A stretch of DNA of 56,076 nt from Bacteroidaceae bacterium (GCA_021768245.1 JAETNO010000022.1:1-56076), one strand, 5' to 3'. Counted from the stretch's first letter, positions 43,801 through 53,020 are shown. Numbers and translations: made by a program. The notes: generated by a model from the sequence alone, not told the origin.

Positions 43801-44826
43801 GAAGCCGAACTGCGAGAGGTCGGTGAGCGTTCCCACATCGCCTACGGGATTTGCCTTCGCAAAAGCGGCCTGGTCGGCGGTAATTTCCTCACCGTAGATT
43901 TTGATTTTATGCACACGCGCGGCCTGACGCTGGGCGAGAGGGTCAATAGCCTGCCAGTCGAAAGGCGCGGTCTGCACCTGGTCGTCGGCGCCCTGCTTTC
44001 CGTCGCCGTCCCATATGCGCCAACGCAGGGACACGTCGCGGGCGTCAATCACATTCTCCATGAAGTAGCCCTGGTCGGAAAACACGGTCCAACCCTGCTG
44101 CTGCTTTTCGGAGCCCATCCAAACGAGAGGCTTCCACTCGCCGTCGCCAATCTTTATGTCGCATTTGATGCCACGTCCCCAGGATGTGTTAGACCATGAC
44201 CACTGCACGCGTTCCACATAGGGAATATGGTCAATCTCCATCCAGCCGTGAAGCGAAGTGACACCGTCGGTCGATTTATTGCGGCAGAACTGCACGAAAC
44301 CGGCCTCGCCATAGGTAGGACGCTTGCGGCGGTCGTAGGTGATATTGTCCTCAAGATAAGTTGTGTGGCCTTCTATGGTCCAATTGTTTTTCCATTCGGG
44401 CCTGTTGCCGCTGGCCTGCTGTCCTTCGTAGTACTGACGGGCAAAAGCGGCGGTAGTGCATGCCTTGCCATTGTTGGAGGCCTTTGTCGCAAACGTGCAG
44501 TTATGGAAGAGCACAGGATAGCTGACTTCGGAGCTACCGTTGACAGGGACTGACAGCACGGCGTTGATGTAGCGTCCCGAATCATATTCCGGACAGTACA
44601 TGCCCGAACCGCTCGGGGCCACACCACCTTGCGCGGGCCAGCTGACAGGCCATGTGTCGGGCCATGATGTATCGGTAAAATTAATGTCGATGATTTTTGG
44701 CGAGGCCACATCCTCGCTCCATTTCTCGACCACACATGGAGGGTCGAGGCTCTCGGCGCCCATACGCGGCGCTGACGTGAAAGCCATGGCGCCGGCAAGC
44801 GCGAAACAGAGGTAGACTTGTTTCAT
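40894..44826 (-). CDS. Secreted pectin methylesterase (CE8) - pectate lyase (PL1) fusion
   Basis: A 1310-residue exported enzyme. Residues 1-20 are a signal peptide; 40-345 is an uncharacterised N-terminal domain. Residues 357-665 are a CE8 pectinesterase with Asp489 (GFQDT), Asp511/Asp515 (GATDFIYD) and Arg586 (YLGRPW). A fibronectin-III-like linker (680-755) follows. Residues 757-1110 are a PL1 parallel beta-helix pectate lyase (FGKFTSGGRGGKV, DHCSFGWSVEENM). A Ca-binding type-3-repeat stretch (DTDGDGIPDEWE, 1178-1189) and a Por-like C-terminal sorting domain (1240-1310) end it. One polypeptide would thus remove methyl groups from pectin and cleave the product. It lies outside any visible PUL with SusC/D. 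A -7 element lies about 215 nt upstream. Confidence 0.9.
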   Translation of the reverse strand: MKQVYLCFALAGAMAFTSAPRMGAESLDPPCVVEKWSEDVASPKIIDINFTDTSWPDTWPVSWPAQGGVAPSGSGMYCPEYDSGRYINAVLSVPVNGSSEVSYPVLFHNCTFATKASNNGKACTTAAFARQYYEGQQASGNRPEWKNNWTIEGHTTYLEDNITYDRRKRPTYGEAGFVQFCRNKSTDGVTSLHGWMEIDHIPYVERVQWSWSNTSWGRGIKCDIKIGDGEWKPLVWMGSEKQQQGWTVFSDQGYFMENVIDARDVSLRWRIWDGDGKQGADDQVQTAPFDWQAIDPLAQRQAARVHKIKIYGEEITADQAAFAKANPVGDVGTLTDLSQFGFGGTEETPAPDADAEVTLLYVNPDGSGDYTTVQAAIDAVADGARGIIYIAPGVYDENIYCGTKESHAKFISLIGANPETTILTSGVNRGGSNGKTYLDCAALNVFTERFYAENLTIRNTSGDVGQAEALYTAADAHLFKNCKLEGFQDTYKANGGARGYFTDCTIAGATDFIYDGGLEWFEGCKIVCVKSPNGGYITAPAESSLNMTSVFYPELSNAPFHAGLFLSNCDVTAEEGVGASTYYLGRPWKENSGAMFLNCRLGAHIKAEGWRAWSGSENTASLYEYKSIDPSGTAVNTSSRASFSHQATDKEVEAYMNPEFLFSKASGIPFDYAAILRGAAVPSNFTVTPSSISWESDDMAAGYIIYRNGEMLCLSEEASVELPEGADASEFSVSAISRHGVTSSPVKASEALRLKAFPTAEGFGKFTSGGRGGKVVKVTSLADDGSEGTLRWAFEQHKGEPLTILFAVSGDIKLASELRVNRSNWTLAGQSAPGEGIVITRNKVNFGGSQNFIVRNLRFRIGQKNIAGDVLMDNACGVENCANFIFDHCSFGWSVEENMNTADSHFLTVQYSMVHEGLYNAGHTKGERGYGCQWGGSPATYHHNLLAHNNSRSPRLNGARGEDNVVFMEYVNNVNYNYGKRGACYGGENTAAIADYNGLNSAHECNFMGNYYKPGPYSDKNSVEFVSSSYARDGATSWGPAKWYVNGNIAEGFDAVNADNWKGMVAERYKLSEIRSDERIVTATPYYKYSAVATIGNYVPEHYMIYDIEDAATAFATVTDKAGTINRDKVERRVALEAKNGTAANGGAFAGAGKGIIDKETDAEGFFDYSSDYVVPVDTDGDGIPDEWESKNGLDPLTPDNNFVNSEGYTALEAYLNSLMGETTVNDFIESGISSVVINSEASYDSFRHVLTVGSEAVGATLEVFSLEGRLLALRTIVSTETSLADMQPGVLLLRVSSRTVAPAVLKVTR

Positions 44827-45043
44827 AAAATATCAAATTTTAAGGTAATTCAGCTGTATTAAAAGATTGTATAAGAATCTGTTTGCATTTAAATCATTTA
44901 TTAGGTTTAAATTCAAACATAATTTAAATTCTGAAATTTCTAAACCATATTTCCGACTATCCTACAGAGGCCAATCTCGCCGGAAATATGCCTGGGGTTA
45001 GCATAATTTTAAAAGATAGAAGGACTCCATTCAGTTACCGACG

Positions 45044-45074
45044 CAAAATTAATAAAATTCCCCCTAAGTTGAAA
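45044..45074 (-). promoter_or_regulatory. Probable promoter of the pectinase gene
   Basis: On the minus strand TTTC (45071-45074), 19 nt, TAATTTTG (45044-45051). The leader would be about 215 nt and AT-rich (44827-45043), with no reading frame. Confidence 0.45.
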
Positions 45075-45129
45075 CACCCCACCCCACGCAATCACCTAAT
45101 CCCGAGCGAATCAAACACAGGAACCAATA

Positions 45130-45177
45130 AGACAAAGCTTGAGATTCTTCCCGAATGAAGAATCTCAAGCCTTGTCT
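45130..45177. repeat. 21-bp inverted repeat, probable terminator
   Basis: Arms 45130-45150 and 45157-45177 pair with one mismatch around CCGAAT. It lies after the stop of the TPR membrane-protein gene, whose transcript it probably ends, and before the pectinase promoter. Confidence 0.75.
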
Positions 45178-45251
45178 CATAACTTATAGCGCGTTAGGGC
45201 GTGAGGCCTGAAATGCCTGCGATAAGCCTTTACTCGCTGTCGCTTTGCTGT

Positions 45252-45935
45252 TTATTTCGAGGCGGCGTCCTGGGCGCGCTCGAGATATTTCTTGATATCC
45301 ACGCCTATTTCCTGACCATAGGAGGGATAGTCATTGACAATCTGCTCATAGACGGCTGCTTCGGCCTTATAGTCTTTCTGCTCGCGGAGCACGGTGGCTT
45401 CCTTCATGAGGAAAGCGGGAGTGTAGTGAGGATTGTTGTCGGAAATCTTCACAGCCTGCTTGTAGCAGTCGATAGCCTCGGGATATTTCTTGAGGTTCAC
45501 GTAGCAGTCGCCCTCAAGTGACTTTGCCGACGCACCGATGATAGTCTCTGTCGAAGAGTAGTCCTTAAGGTGGGAAAGAGCCTCTTCATATTTGCCTTGA
45601 CGGTAGAGAAGGATGGCGGCGTTGAGGTTGGCGAGGTTGCCGGCATCATATCCATGCTCTGAAGCCACCTGCTGGTATTTGGCGAGGGCGATTGAGTCGT
45701 TGCCCATGAGCATTTCCATGTCGGCCTGACCGAGGGCATTGTTGGCCGCGTTCTGTCCGGGCTGGCGGATGGCGTAGACATAGATGAGGATGATGGCGAC
45801 CACGGCGGCGACAGCCACGCATGACCATACGATTACTTTAGGATTTGACTGCACTTTCTCGCCGATACCGGTGAGAGTGTCGTTGACCTCGTCGATTGAG
45901 GTACGGGGTTCTTCGTTGGGCTTGTTATTTGCCAT
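45252..45935 (-). CDS. Membrane-anchored TPR protein
   Basis: A 227-residue protein with one transmembrane helix near residues 34-56 after a short hydrophilic N-terminus, then tetratricopeptide repeats (LAKYQQVASEHGYD, AILLYRQGKYEEALSHLKDY, GDCYVNLKKYPEAIDCYKQA) facing the periplasm. The topology resembles YfgM-type TPR proteins. No partner gene is near. A minus-strand -7 element (TAATTTTG, 46039-46046) with TTTC 20 nt further upstream is its likely promoter. The hairpin at 45130-45177 follows. Confidence 0.85.
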   Translation of the reverse strand: MANNKPNEEPRTSIDEVNDTLTGIGEKVQSNPKVIVWSCVAVAAVVAIILIYVYAIRQPGQNAANNALGQADMEMLMGNDSIALAKYQQVASEHGYDAGNLANLNAAILLYRQGKYEEALSHLKDYSSTETIIGASAKSLEGDCYVNLKKYPEAIDCYKQAVKISDNNPHYTPAFLMKEATVLREQKDYKAEAAVYEQIVNDYPSYGQEIGVDIKKYLERAQDAASK

Positions 45936-46038
45936 TTTTATGTGATTCGTTTGATTTATTTCATTTACCGGAAAAGCGCGAATCCCCGGGGATTGCAGCT
46001 AAAATACGGATTTTAAATCCGTTATCATTTCCAAAGTG

Positions 46039-46070
46039 CAAAATTAATACATATTCTCCAATAAATGAAA
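46039..46070 (-). promoter_or_regulatory. Probable promoter of the TPR membrane-protein gene
   Basis: On the minus strand TTTC (46067-46070), 20 nt, TAATTTTG (46039-46046); one mismatch in the -33 box. Confidence 0.5.
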
Positions 46071-46098
46071 TTTTCAGACGATTTTCAACCCGAAGAAG

Positions 46099-49000
46099 CT
46101 ATTTGCGAAGGGGCGCCAAACGTTCCGGTCGAACCGAAAAGCCATATCCGTTGTTCGACTGAAGATTGACGAATATCCCAAGACCTGTCGTTAAGGTATG
46201 CCTTTCGTCCATTCCAAAAATAAGGCACTGATATTCATTGGTAGAATTCTTTCCAACACTCGCTGAGGTCACAAATGTCAGTGTCCTGTGTGCGGGCCAC
46301 GAATTTTCCCATCCGGAGGCAAGATCGGTAGTGTTGTGTCGGTAGCCCATGTCACGCAGGCCTGTCGAATAAAATTTAATCGATTTACCATCCACATTAA
46401 AATCCCATCCTATGACGGTTTTATTCGCATCTATACCTTCACTACCGTTCTGATATATACGCCTGACATTCGGACAATATCTGGTAAAGTTATCTGTATC
46501 CAACGGATATAATGCCGGACTTTTCGAGGAAGCCCAATAGGCTTTGGACCCACCGGCTGCCAATGCATCAGGAATTCCTTCCGTAACCCCCGGATGCAGT
46601 TTTTTCCATTCTTCCAGTTCTGCCGACGAAAGCAATGATATCAGTGCCGAAAACGCATTGGACGGTGGCATATTATATCCTCTTGGCGACGGGTCATAGA
46701 TGGTCTTGGTCACAGCCCCGTCATTCTGCGCTACGAATTTACCTCCCGAAGCAAGTCCAGACCTATTGATATCCCAGGCGTTATAAATCGCTTCCTTGTG
46801 CCAATGGCGCCGTGCAAAACCATAAGTGCTTTCCTGACTTGGAGTCACGTCTATACGGTAATTTTTCATATAAAAAAGATAGGGATGCCTGATTGTCTCT
46901 CCAATCAACACCATCGACTCACCGGCCTTGAAATTATAACCCTCTGCAGAATTAGGATAATATGGCTTGTTGACCATATCGAATTCCTCGGGCATATATA
47001 TGCCACTTTCAGGTTTCCCTACCGTATTATATTTATTCACACGAAGTTCCAAAGGAATATCACCATTGTAGATACCAGGCAGCATGGGATCCTTACGTCC
47101 CCATTGGTAATAGGTATTATCGCCGGCGTAGGAAGCCTGGATTGCTTCCTGAGTGAATTCATAGGTCTTAATCTTTAACTCGTTGCCGTCCGGCATCGTG
47201 GCGTAGATGTTAAGTGTCACTGTCCGCTCTCCGCAGCCGTCATGCCTGTCGCAATAACCGACATTTACCGGAGCGAGGTCATGACGTTCACCCGTAGTCC
47301 TTGCCGTCAGGCTTACATCGGCACTTCCGTCCCATGAATAGTGCGTCACATATATATGCCAGCTCCAAAGTATGGTCTTGGAAGCATCGCGCACAGCAAT
47401 CACAGCGTTACCCTGATTGAGCGTCTCCTTCCTTACCTTAAATTCTATGAACTCATCTTTCCCTTCATGAAGTTTCACGTCCGTGACAAGTCCCGGAGAA
47501 TCCTGCCAGACAATGACGGCATCCTTTATTCCTCCCGCACTTTTGACGGCGGAGTTCTCCTTTATCCAGGAGTCATTTATCGCTGCATCGGTATGGTCCT
47601 TTAAATAGGCCCATACGTTATTGTCGGAACTGCTCCCAGTTCCGTAAGCTACGCGGTTATCAAGTGAATTACCATAGACAAGCGGGAACTTATAATGACC
47701 GGGACTGTTTATCACATAGCAGTTTGACGATTCGGTTCTTCCGTTCTCCGTCGAAAGGTCGAGCGGAGCGTCCTCACCCTTAAACTCGCCAATCAGCCCT
47801 TTCTCCACAAATTTAGCCCGCATCTCGCTGTCAAACACCGGCTGAGAAGGCATGACGAGATACCCGCTTCTTGTCGCCCTTGGGTCGTCGGCAGATGCTG
47901 CCGGGCCCATGAATTCCCCATCTTTTTTCACCCCGCTGACCACACATTCGTAGCGCAAGTCAGCAGGAATATATTTAGTGTCCTCCCCCTCCTGCGTCAC
48001 GGAGAGATAGGCTTTAAGTTTCAGATTTTCAAGTATGCCTGAGTAAGGCAGCTTCTCTTCTTCATTATATTCAAGACTGATTTCAGGTATGACTTTTATC
48101 CCGGTTGTGGATATGGCATACTCTATTTTCTGACCTGCGAGCCACGCTCCTCCAGCAAGATTGGCGGTGAGAGTGCGGTCTGTACCGGTCAGTTCATCAG
48201 TAAATTCAAATACAAGCTGAGCGCCCTCCGGCAGAGTCTGCGGCACCATGAAAAATGTCAGCCCACCGTCGACAAGATAGTCTCCGGGCTTGGCATAGTG
48301 ATTGGTATCGCCTTTGTCAGGATTGGGGCTGACCGGCTTGCCATCGGGATTGGCTTCGTCGACGAAACTTACGGAAAATGAAGTCGTATCGCCATTACAG
48401 GTCCATTCCACAGACCTTTGCCCGCTTTCACCGCCGAGATCTGAGGCGCATATGCCGCTTCCATAGACTCCCAATAAAGAGATTTTCCTGATTTTTCCCG
48501 CAAGCATGGCGCCCCCGGTTTTTACAGTGACTGCCGTCAGCGCATGACCGAAACGGAGGGGGACATTGCCGTCCGTAAGGCCTTCGGCAGAGCCGGGGCA
48601 GTCAGCCACCGCAGTCAGAAGGTCTATCTGCTTCCTGACATCAGGATTCACCTTAAACTCTATTTTAGGCACGCCAAGGTGGTCTGCATCCGAAGGACAG
48701 TGAACAACCCCCGAGCCCTCCTCGGAACTATGTGGCGCATAGGCGAAGAAACGCAGGCGTCCTGACATAGTCCACAGGAATTTATCACCCGAAGCCGGCT
48801 TCCAATTGTCGCCTACAGGAGCCATCTTGACGTTGTGGCAGAAATTTGTGGTCCATCCTCCGCCATTTTCAGGCCATGAATCAGTATAGCATATTGCCGA
48901 AAGTCCGAATGATGGATAAAAATCGCCGTCAGAGACGATGGATGTCCCACGGCTCTGACGAGGCGATATGTCAATTGCCCTGACAGAGTCAGGGAGCGTA

Positions 49001-49272
49001 GTCGTAGATGTGATGAGATAGAGAGGTTTTTCACAATCATGAGAATCCATTTTACTGATTTTCACATCGGGCACTGACTCAGAAACGCCACCACGGCTTT
49101 CACGCCATGATTCCGTCAGCGAGACACTGAAACCCACGGTATCCCCCGGCCTGGCAGAGAAACCGTCGAATGTGTCGTCAGTGCAGGCAACAGCCGCGGA
49201 CAGAGTGGCACACACTGTCAGTGCGCGCCACATACTGCCACAGTCATATAATGAAAAATGCTTGACTCTCAT
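46099..49272 (-). CDS. Large fimbrillin-family lipoprotein, likely fimbrial tip or accessory subunit
   Basis: A 1057-residue lipoprotein: the signal ends ALTVCATLSAAVAC and the Cys is followed by TDD. The N-terminal 350 residues follow the fimbrillin (Mfa1/FimA) layout with LRFGHALTAVTVKTGG and LVDGGLTFFMVPQTLP. The central part is beta-rich, and the C-terminal third contains YYQWGRKDP, PSPRGYNMPPSNAFSAL and NGYGFSVRPERLAP, a lectin-like FISUMP-type domain. It is the last and longest of the four-gene operon, as expected for a tip adhesin or a non-major subunit. A start at 49233 (MWRAL) is also plausible and would begin a cleaner signal peptide. Confidence 0.85.
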   Translation of the reverse strand: MRVKHFSLYDCGSMWRALTVCATLSAAVACTDDTFDGFSARPGDTVGFSVSLTESWRESRGGVSESVPDVKISKMDSHDCEKPLYLITSTTTLPDSVRAIDISPRQSRGTSIVSDGDFYPSFGLSAICYTDSWPENGGGWTTNFCHNVKMAPVGDNWKPASGDKFLWTMSGRLRFFAYAPHSSEEGSGVVHCPSDADHLGVPKIEFKVNPDVRKQIDLLTAVADCPGSAEGLTDGNVPLRFGHALTAVTVKTGGAMLAGKIRKISLLGVYGSGICASDLGGESGQRSVEWTCNGDTTSFSVSFVDEANPDGKPVSPNPDKGDTNHYAKPGDYLVDGGLTFFMVPQTLPEGAQLVFEFTDELTGTDRTLTANLAGGAWLAGQKIEYAISTTGIKVIPEISLEYNEEEKLPYSGILENLKLKAYLSVTQEGEDTKYIPADLRYECVVSGVKKDGEFMGPAASADDPRATRSGYLVMPSQPVFDSEMRAKFVEKGLIGEFKGEDAPLDLSTENGRTESSNCYVINSPGHYKFPLVYGNSLDNRVAYGTGSSSDNNVWAYLKDHTDAAINDSWIKENSAVKSAGGIKDAVIVWQDSPGLVTDVKLHEGKDEFIEFKVRKETLNQGNAVIAVRDASKTILWSWHIYVTHYSWDGSADVSLTARTTGERHDLAPVNVGYCDRHDGCGERTVTLNIYATMPDGNELKIKTYEFTQEAIQASYAGDNTYYQWGRKDPMLPGIYNGDIPLELRVNKYNTVGKPESGIYMPEEFDMVNKPYYPNSAEGYNFKAGESMVLIGETIRHPYLFYMKNYRIDVTPSQESTYGFARRHWHKEAIYNAWDINRSGLASGGKFVAQNDGAVTKTIYDPSPRGYNMPPSNAFSALISLLSSAELEEWKKLHPGVTEGIPDALAAGGSKAYWASSKSPALYPLDTDNFTRYCPNVRRIYQNGSEGIDANKTVIGWDFNVDGKSIKFYSTGLRDMGYRHNTTDLASGWENSWPAHRTLTFVTSASVGKNSTNEYQCLIFGMDERHTLTTGLGIFVNLQSNNGYGFSVRPERLAPLRK

Positions 49273-49287
49273 GATTGAAAGATTCTT

Positions 49288-50568
49288 TTAGTGCATAGGC
49301 AGATCGGAAGGTGCCTCAGTCCAGTCCTCTATGGTAACCGAGAACGACAATGGATTGTCGAGCACATTCTCTCCGGGTTCCTTACCGTCGGGACGGGGCA
49401 CGATTGTCACACCATCACCACCGGGGAAGGTCTCGCCGTCAGGCAATTCGGGAGGATACTGACCGCCACCGCTTGTTGAGCCGCAGAACTCGATATTGTA
49501 GATATATTTCTTGCCGGGCTCCCAGTTGATGTCGACAGGCACGCAGCAGTAGCCATATTCTCCATACTTGAAGTTACCTTCCTTATTGACGGGGAAGAGC
49601 TGATGCCAGTGGATATTGGGGTTGGTCTCATCCTTCATGGCGTTATCGAAATCCTCAAGGAGTTCACCTTTATGCTCGGATATGATACGGCAGAGGAAGA
49701 GAATGTAGGCCGAACCGCCGTTTTCTCTTGACGTGAAATTGTAGGCTCCTAACTGCTGTGGAAGAAGCATGAAGCTGTAGTTATCGGTTATAAGGTTTTC
49801 ATTATTTGTTCCGGTAACCGACGGAAGCATATGGGCCCTGACTTTTTCAGGCTCGGTCTGGTCGATAGGGAATTCCCTGCCATAGGACACTACATCCGAA
49901 GAAGAGGGTATATCCCATTTCACAGCCCCGTCAGGACTGAAGTACATAGTGCCCTGTGAGTTTATATTCATCAGCCATACGCCTTTCACATATACTCTCT
50001 GCACTGATTTAGCACCGGTACGGGCCTTTATCTCAATCTGGGAGAAAGCATGCTTGAATGTCAAGGGCACTGCGCCTCCGTCAGGACGTTCAGATTTGAC
50101 AAACGCAGCGACAAGGTCTTTCTGATTCTTTCCGGCATCGGTGAGAGACTCCGCTATGGTCACGCCACTGATGTTTTTATCAGTAGGATTGAACTGAATG
50201 GGACTTTTATCGCCACTCTGAGCATCGCTTAATCCGGCTGCGCCAAAAGCCCAGAAAGAAACTGTCTGAACTCCTTTGGGCCAATAGTAATTAGTTCCCA
50301 ACTTATAAATCCCGGAACCTTTCTCAGTCTGAGTAGCACATTCGTTTTCAATGAAGTAGGTTGAAGAACCCTCAGCCTGAGCATAAACATAGAACTCTTT
50401 GAGAGATGAAAGATCGCTCACGGTGGCACGGCTCACTTTAGAGTTGAAGCTGATCTCCGAACCTGTGTTTATCTGTTCAACCTCATCATTTGAGCATGAC
50501 GCGAGCGTCAGCGACGCCGTCGCAGCGACAGCGGCTAAAGAGAATAACTTAAATCGACAATAATTCAT
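49288..50568 (-). CDS. Fimbrillin-family lipoprotein, likely major or accessory subunit
   Basis: A 426-residue lipoprotein (signal FSLAAVAATASLTLASC, then SNDE). The fimbrillin features are ISFNSKVSRAT after the signal, NYYWPKGVQTVSFWAFG, PLTFKHAFSQIEIKA and YSFMLLPQQLGAYNF. Bacteroidales fimbrillins are exported as lipoproteins, cleaved by a gingipain-like protease and polymerised by strand exchange. It begins 41 nt after the DUF5119 gene and ends 15 nt before the large subunit gene. Confidence 0.9.
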   Translation of the reverse strand: MNYCRFKLFSLAAVAATASLTLASCSNDEVEQINTGSEISFNSKVSRATVSDLSSLKEFYVYAQAEGSSTYFIENECATQTEKGSGIYKLGTNYYWPKGVQTVSFWAFGAAGLSDAQSGDKSPIQFNPTDKNISGVTIAESLTDAGKNQKDLVAAFVKSERPDGGAVPLTFKHAFSQIEIKARTGAKSVQRVYVKGVWLMNINSQGTMYFSPDGAVKWDIPSSSDVVSYGREFPIDQTEPEKVRAHMLPSVTGTNNENLITDNYSFMLLPQQLGAYNFTSRENGGSAYILFLCRIISEHKGELLEDFDNAMKDETNPNIHWHQLFPVNKEGNFKYGEYGYCCVPVDINWEPGKKYIYNIEFCGSTSGGGQYPPELPDGETFPGGDGVTIVPRPDGKEPGENVLDNPLSFSVTIEDWTEAPSDLPMH

Positions 50569-50609
50569 CGGAATTAAATTTTTAGTTATATTAATAATTA
50601 ATTGTTAAT

Positions 50610-51536
50610 CTAATGCATATCTATGTTCACTTCCTCGCCGTCCTCCCAGTCCGAGATGGAGGGAGCCATGTCAGTGCCTGCCGGTTCCGGCAGTTTAAGA
50701 TGATCGATTTTTATAATTATATTATGTGGGTCGGATGCGGAGTGGACCTGCTCAGTCACGTCAAAATTAAAATAATGCTTATCATAGGTATATATCGTGA
50801 GTATATGCTTGCCCTCTCCTGCCGGACAGTGTCCGAACAGCTTGAAGTTGGCCACAAGCCTGTCAGTACCCTCAGGCGTAAGGGCTATCGGCATTGTCAC
50901 GGGACTACCGAAATCCGTGCCCTTCACAATGTTGTATCGTCCCGACATTCCCGAGAGGGCGGCACTGACCCCGGGCGACTCCTCAAGGTTCTCCACATTG
51001 TCAATCTCAATCGAGCAGTCGACCGTGGCCTCAACCGGTCGCAAACTCAAGCGCTGACCCTTGACAAAAGGCTTGATATCGACATATTCACTGAAATCAG
51101 TCCAAAACATGTCAGGGCTGCATACCACGGGCTGCTCGTCAGTCCCCGGAGGACGTGGCGCCCCGCTGTCGCGCCCCATGGGCGAAAGGATGTTCTGAGG
51201 TATACACTCCACTCCATATTCATCCCATTTCCGCCCGGCCTCATCAAGGGCATCAAGACTTCCGTTATGACAGATTATGCGATATTCTCCCGCCTCAATC
51301 CTTATTGAACCTCCATTCCTGTCACCGAACTCATATCGCTGATAGGCGGAACCGTCAAGCCTGAAGACCCGGACGACCATTGACTTCGGGCCGGCTTCCG
51401 GCGAAAGGCTCCAGTCAAAATCAAGCGCGACTTCAGCGATATGCTCATGGTCGTAGCACAACTCCTTGTGGTCACAGCCCTGCAAGGCCGACACCACACA
51501 AGCCAGTAACGCGAGAAGTAAGAGCCTACCCCTCAT
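50610..51536 (-). CDS. DUF5119 (Mfa2/FimB-like) fimbrial anchor lipoprotein
   Basis: A 308-residue lipoprotein (signal LLLALLACVVSALQGC, then DHKELC). The DUF5119 start DHKELCYDHEHIAEVALDF and the following FDWSLSPEAGP are recognisable. Proteins of this type anchor and regulate fimbriae in the outer membrane. The gene overlaps the DUF3575 gene by 4 bp and precedes the fimbrillin gene by 41 nt. Confidence 0.88.
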   Translation of the reverse strand: MRGRLLLLALLACVVSALQGCDHKELCYDHEHIAEVALDFDWSLSPEAGPKSMVVRVFRLDGSAYQRYEFGDRNGGSIRIEAGEYRIICHNGSLDALDEAGRKWDEYGVECIPQNILSPMGRDSGAPRPPGTDEQPVVCSPDMFWTDFSEYVDIKPFVKGQRLSLRPVEATVDCSIEIDNVENLEESPGVSAALSGMSGRYNIVKGTDFGSPVTMPIALTPEGTDRLVANFKLFGHCPAGEGKHILTIYTYDKHYFNFDVTEQVHSASDPHNIIIKIDHLKLPEPAGTDMAPSISDWEDGEEVNIDMH

Positions 51537-52807
51537 CGGCTACCTCCTTTCCCGCCTATCACATAGACAAGCGATATCTCCGCGTTTGTGGGACCAAACC
51601 ATTTACGGCTGTTGGTACTGTCCCAGACATAACAGCCGTCAGCCGGATGATATTTCTTATATTTACCCCACAGATAACCGACCCCGATAGAAAAATCGAT
51701 ATTGAGACGGTTGCTCAACGACAATGAATAACCATAGGAGAGGCCGGCACCATAGGTCCATTTGTCTCCCATTATACCCTTCCTACCGAAAGAGAAATCA
51801 TAGGTGAGCATCTGGCAATAGGCTCCGATATGATGGCCTTCAAATAGCCGTCTGCCTCCCAGATAGCGCCTTAACTCCACATCTCCGCCATAAATACGGT
51901 AAAATCTATGCCTGGCGTCATTACTCCACCATGCATACATTCCGTTGACTGACAATGAATATTTCTTACAGAAGGAAATCTCCACGCCGAGGTTGGGCAC
52001 GGCAGCAAGGTCGTAGAGCATGTTGGTCTTCAGGGCAAGCAAACCGGGCTTTCGGAGTCCGGTCTGTTGACCGGACGTCACGGGGGTCTCGGCCGGAGCC
52101 TCATCGGCAATCCGCTCCACGACGGTTTCAGTCGAGGCCTCAAGTGCGGGCGACAAAGTCTCAACGCTATCGTCCTCGCTCTTATAACTAACTGAGGGGG
52201 GGGTAATTACTGATGTCATGCAGACTATGGTCCGGAAATCGGCATGACGGAGGGCAGGAAAGAAATTTTCCGCCATGTAATTGTAAGGCTTACCTCCGTG
52301 GAGCATCCCGAGCCGTCGCTTGCGGCTGTCGACAATCTTTCCTCCCCGAATCACCCAAACGGGCACTGTGCGGATTATCTCCAGGACTTCATCGCGATAC
52401 GGCATCGCGGACTCCCCGACCATCCGTTCAAGCTTCTCCCAGTCGACCCCTGACGATTCAACTGAAAACAGATTTTCAGGAAGCGGAGTGACGCTCGAAA
52501 GATAGCTGACAATATTGCGTGCGCGCTTTTCGGCAAGAATTATATTTTTTGAAGTAAGTCCGTCGGGAGAGGCGAAACCCTGCACCATCACACTGTCTAT
52601 CGAAAGCCCCGGGTCGGAAGAAAGAGTCCTGAGCCTTTCGCAAAGTCCCTCAAGAGTGCTGCGGTTATCCTTATAGTCAAGGTCAATCACGGAATAGCCC
52701 CGCTCGAAATTCACGGTCGTAAAAATTGTGTCGCAGCGCATCTGCTGTGCAACCGCAACCTGAGCCATAACAAATAACAATCCTAACAAACTATATCTGA
52801 CATTCAT
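51533..52807 (-). CDS. OmpA-like protein with DUF3575 barrel, first gene of the fimbrial operon
   Basis: A 424-residue outer-membrane protein: signal peptide (about 1-21), an OmpA-like N-terminal region (RCDTIFTTVNFERGYS; VQGFASPDGLTSKN; LAEKRARNIVSYL), a Glu/Thr/Pro-rich linker, and a DUF3575 beta-barrel (KTNMLYDLAAVPNLGVEIS to the C-terminus). DUF3575 genes are regularly paired with DUF5119 and fimbrillin genes in Bacteroidales. The coding strand has a run of eight C at 52196-52203 (codons 202-205, in the linker), where slippage would remove the barrel. A minus-strand -7 element (52919-52926) lies about 110 nt upstream. Confidence 0.9.
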   Translation of the reverse strand: MNVRYSLLGLLFVMAQVAVAQQMRCDTIFTTVNFERGYSVIDLDYKDNRSTLEGLCERLRTLSSDPGLSIDSVMVQGFASPDGLTSKNIILAEKRARNIVSYLSSVTPLPENLFSVESSGVDWEKLERMVGESAMPYRDEVLEIIRTVPVWVIRGGKIVDSRKRRLGMLHGGKPYNYMAENFFPALRHADFRTIVCMTSVITPPSVSYKSEDDSVETLSPALEASTETVVERIADEAPAETPVTSGQQTGLRKPGLLALKTNMLYDLAAVPNLGVEISFCKKYSLSVNGMYAWWSNDARHRFYRIYGGDVELRRYLGGRRLFEGHHIGAYCQMLTYDFSFGRKGIMGDKWTYGAGLSYGYSLSLSNRLNIDFSIGVGYLWGKYKKYHPADGCYVWDSTNSRKWFGPTNAEISLVYVIGGKGGSR

Positions 52808-53020
52808 GGTCTATGTCCGTTATAGATGTTTACTACCGTGTATGAATTGTGTGATGATTTTTCCTTAAAATTGTGTGCGGGATGTCGTAAGCATAACATT
52901 CCCTTTCATTTACGTCGGCAAAATTAATAAAACTTCATTATCGATTATCATTTACAAAACAATCTTTAACAATATTTAACCCAAAAGATATAAAACCACA
53001 ACTAACTGACCTTTAATCAT
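52808..53020. other. Gap between the fimbrial and lut operons
   Basis: No gene seen. It is AT-rich and contains TAATTTTG on the minus strand (52919-52926), a probable -7 box of the fimbrial operon without a clear -33 box. Confidence 0.4.
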
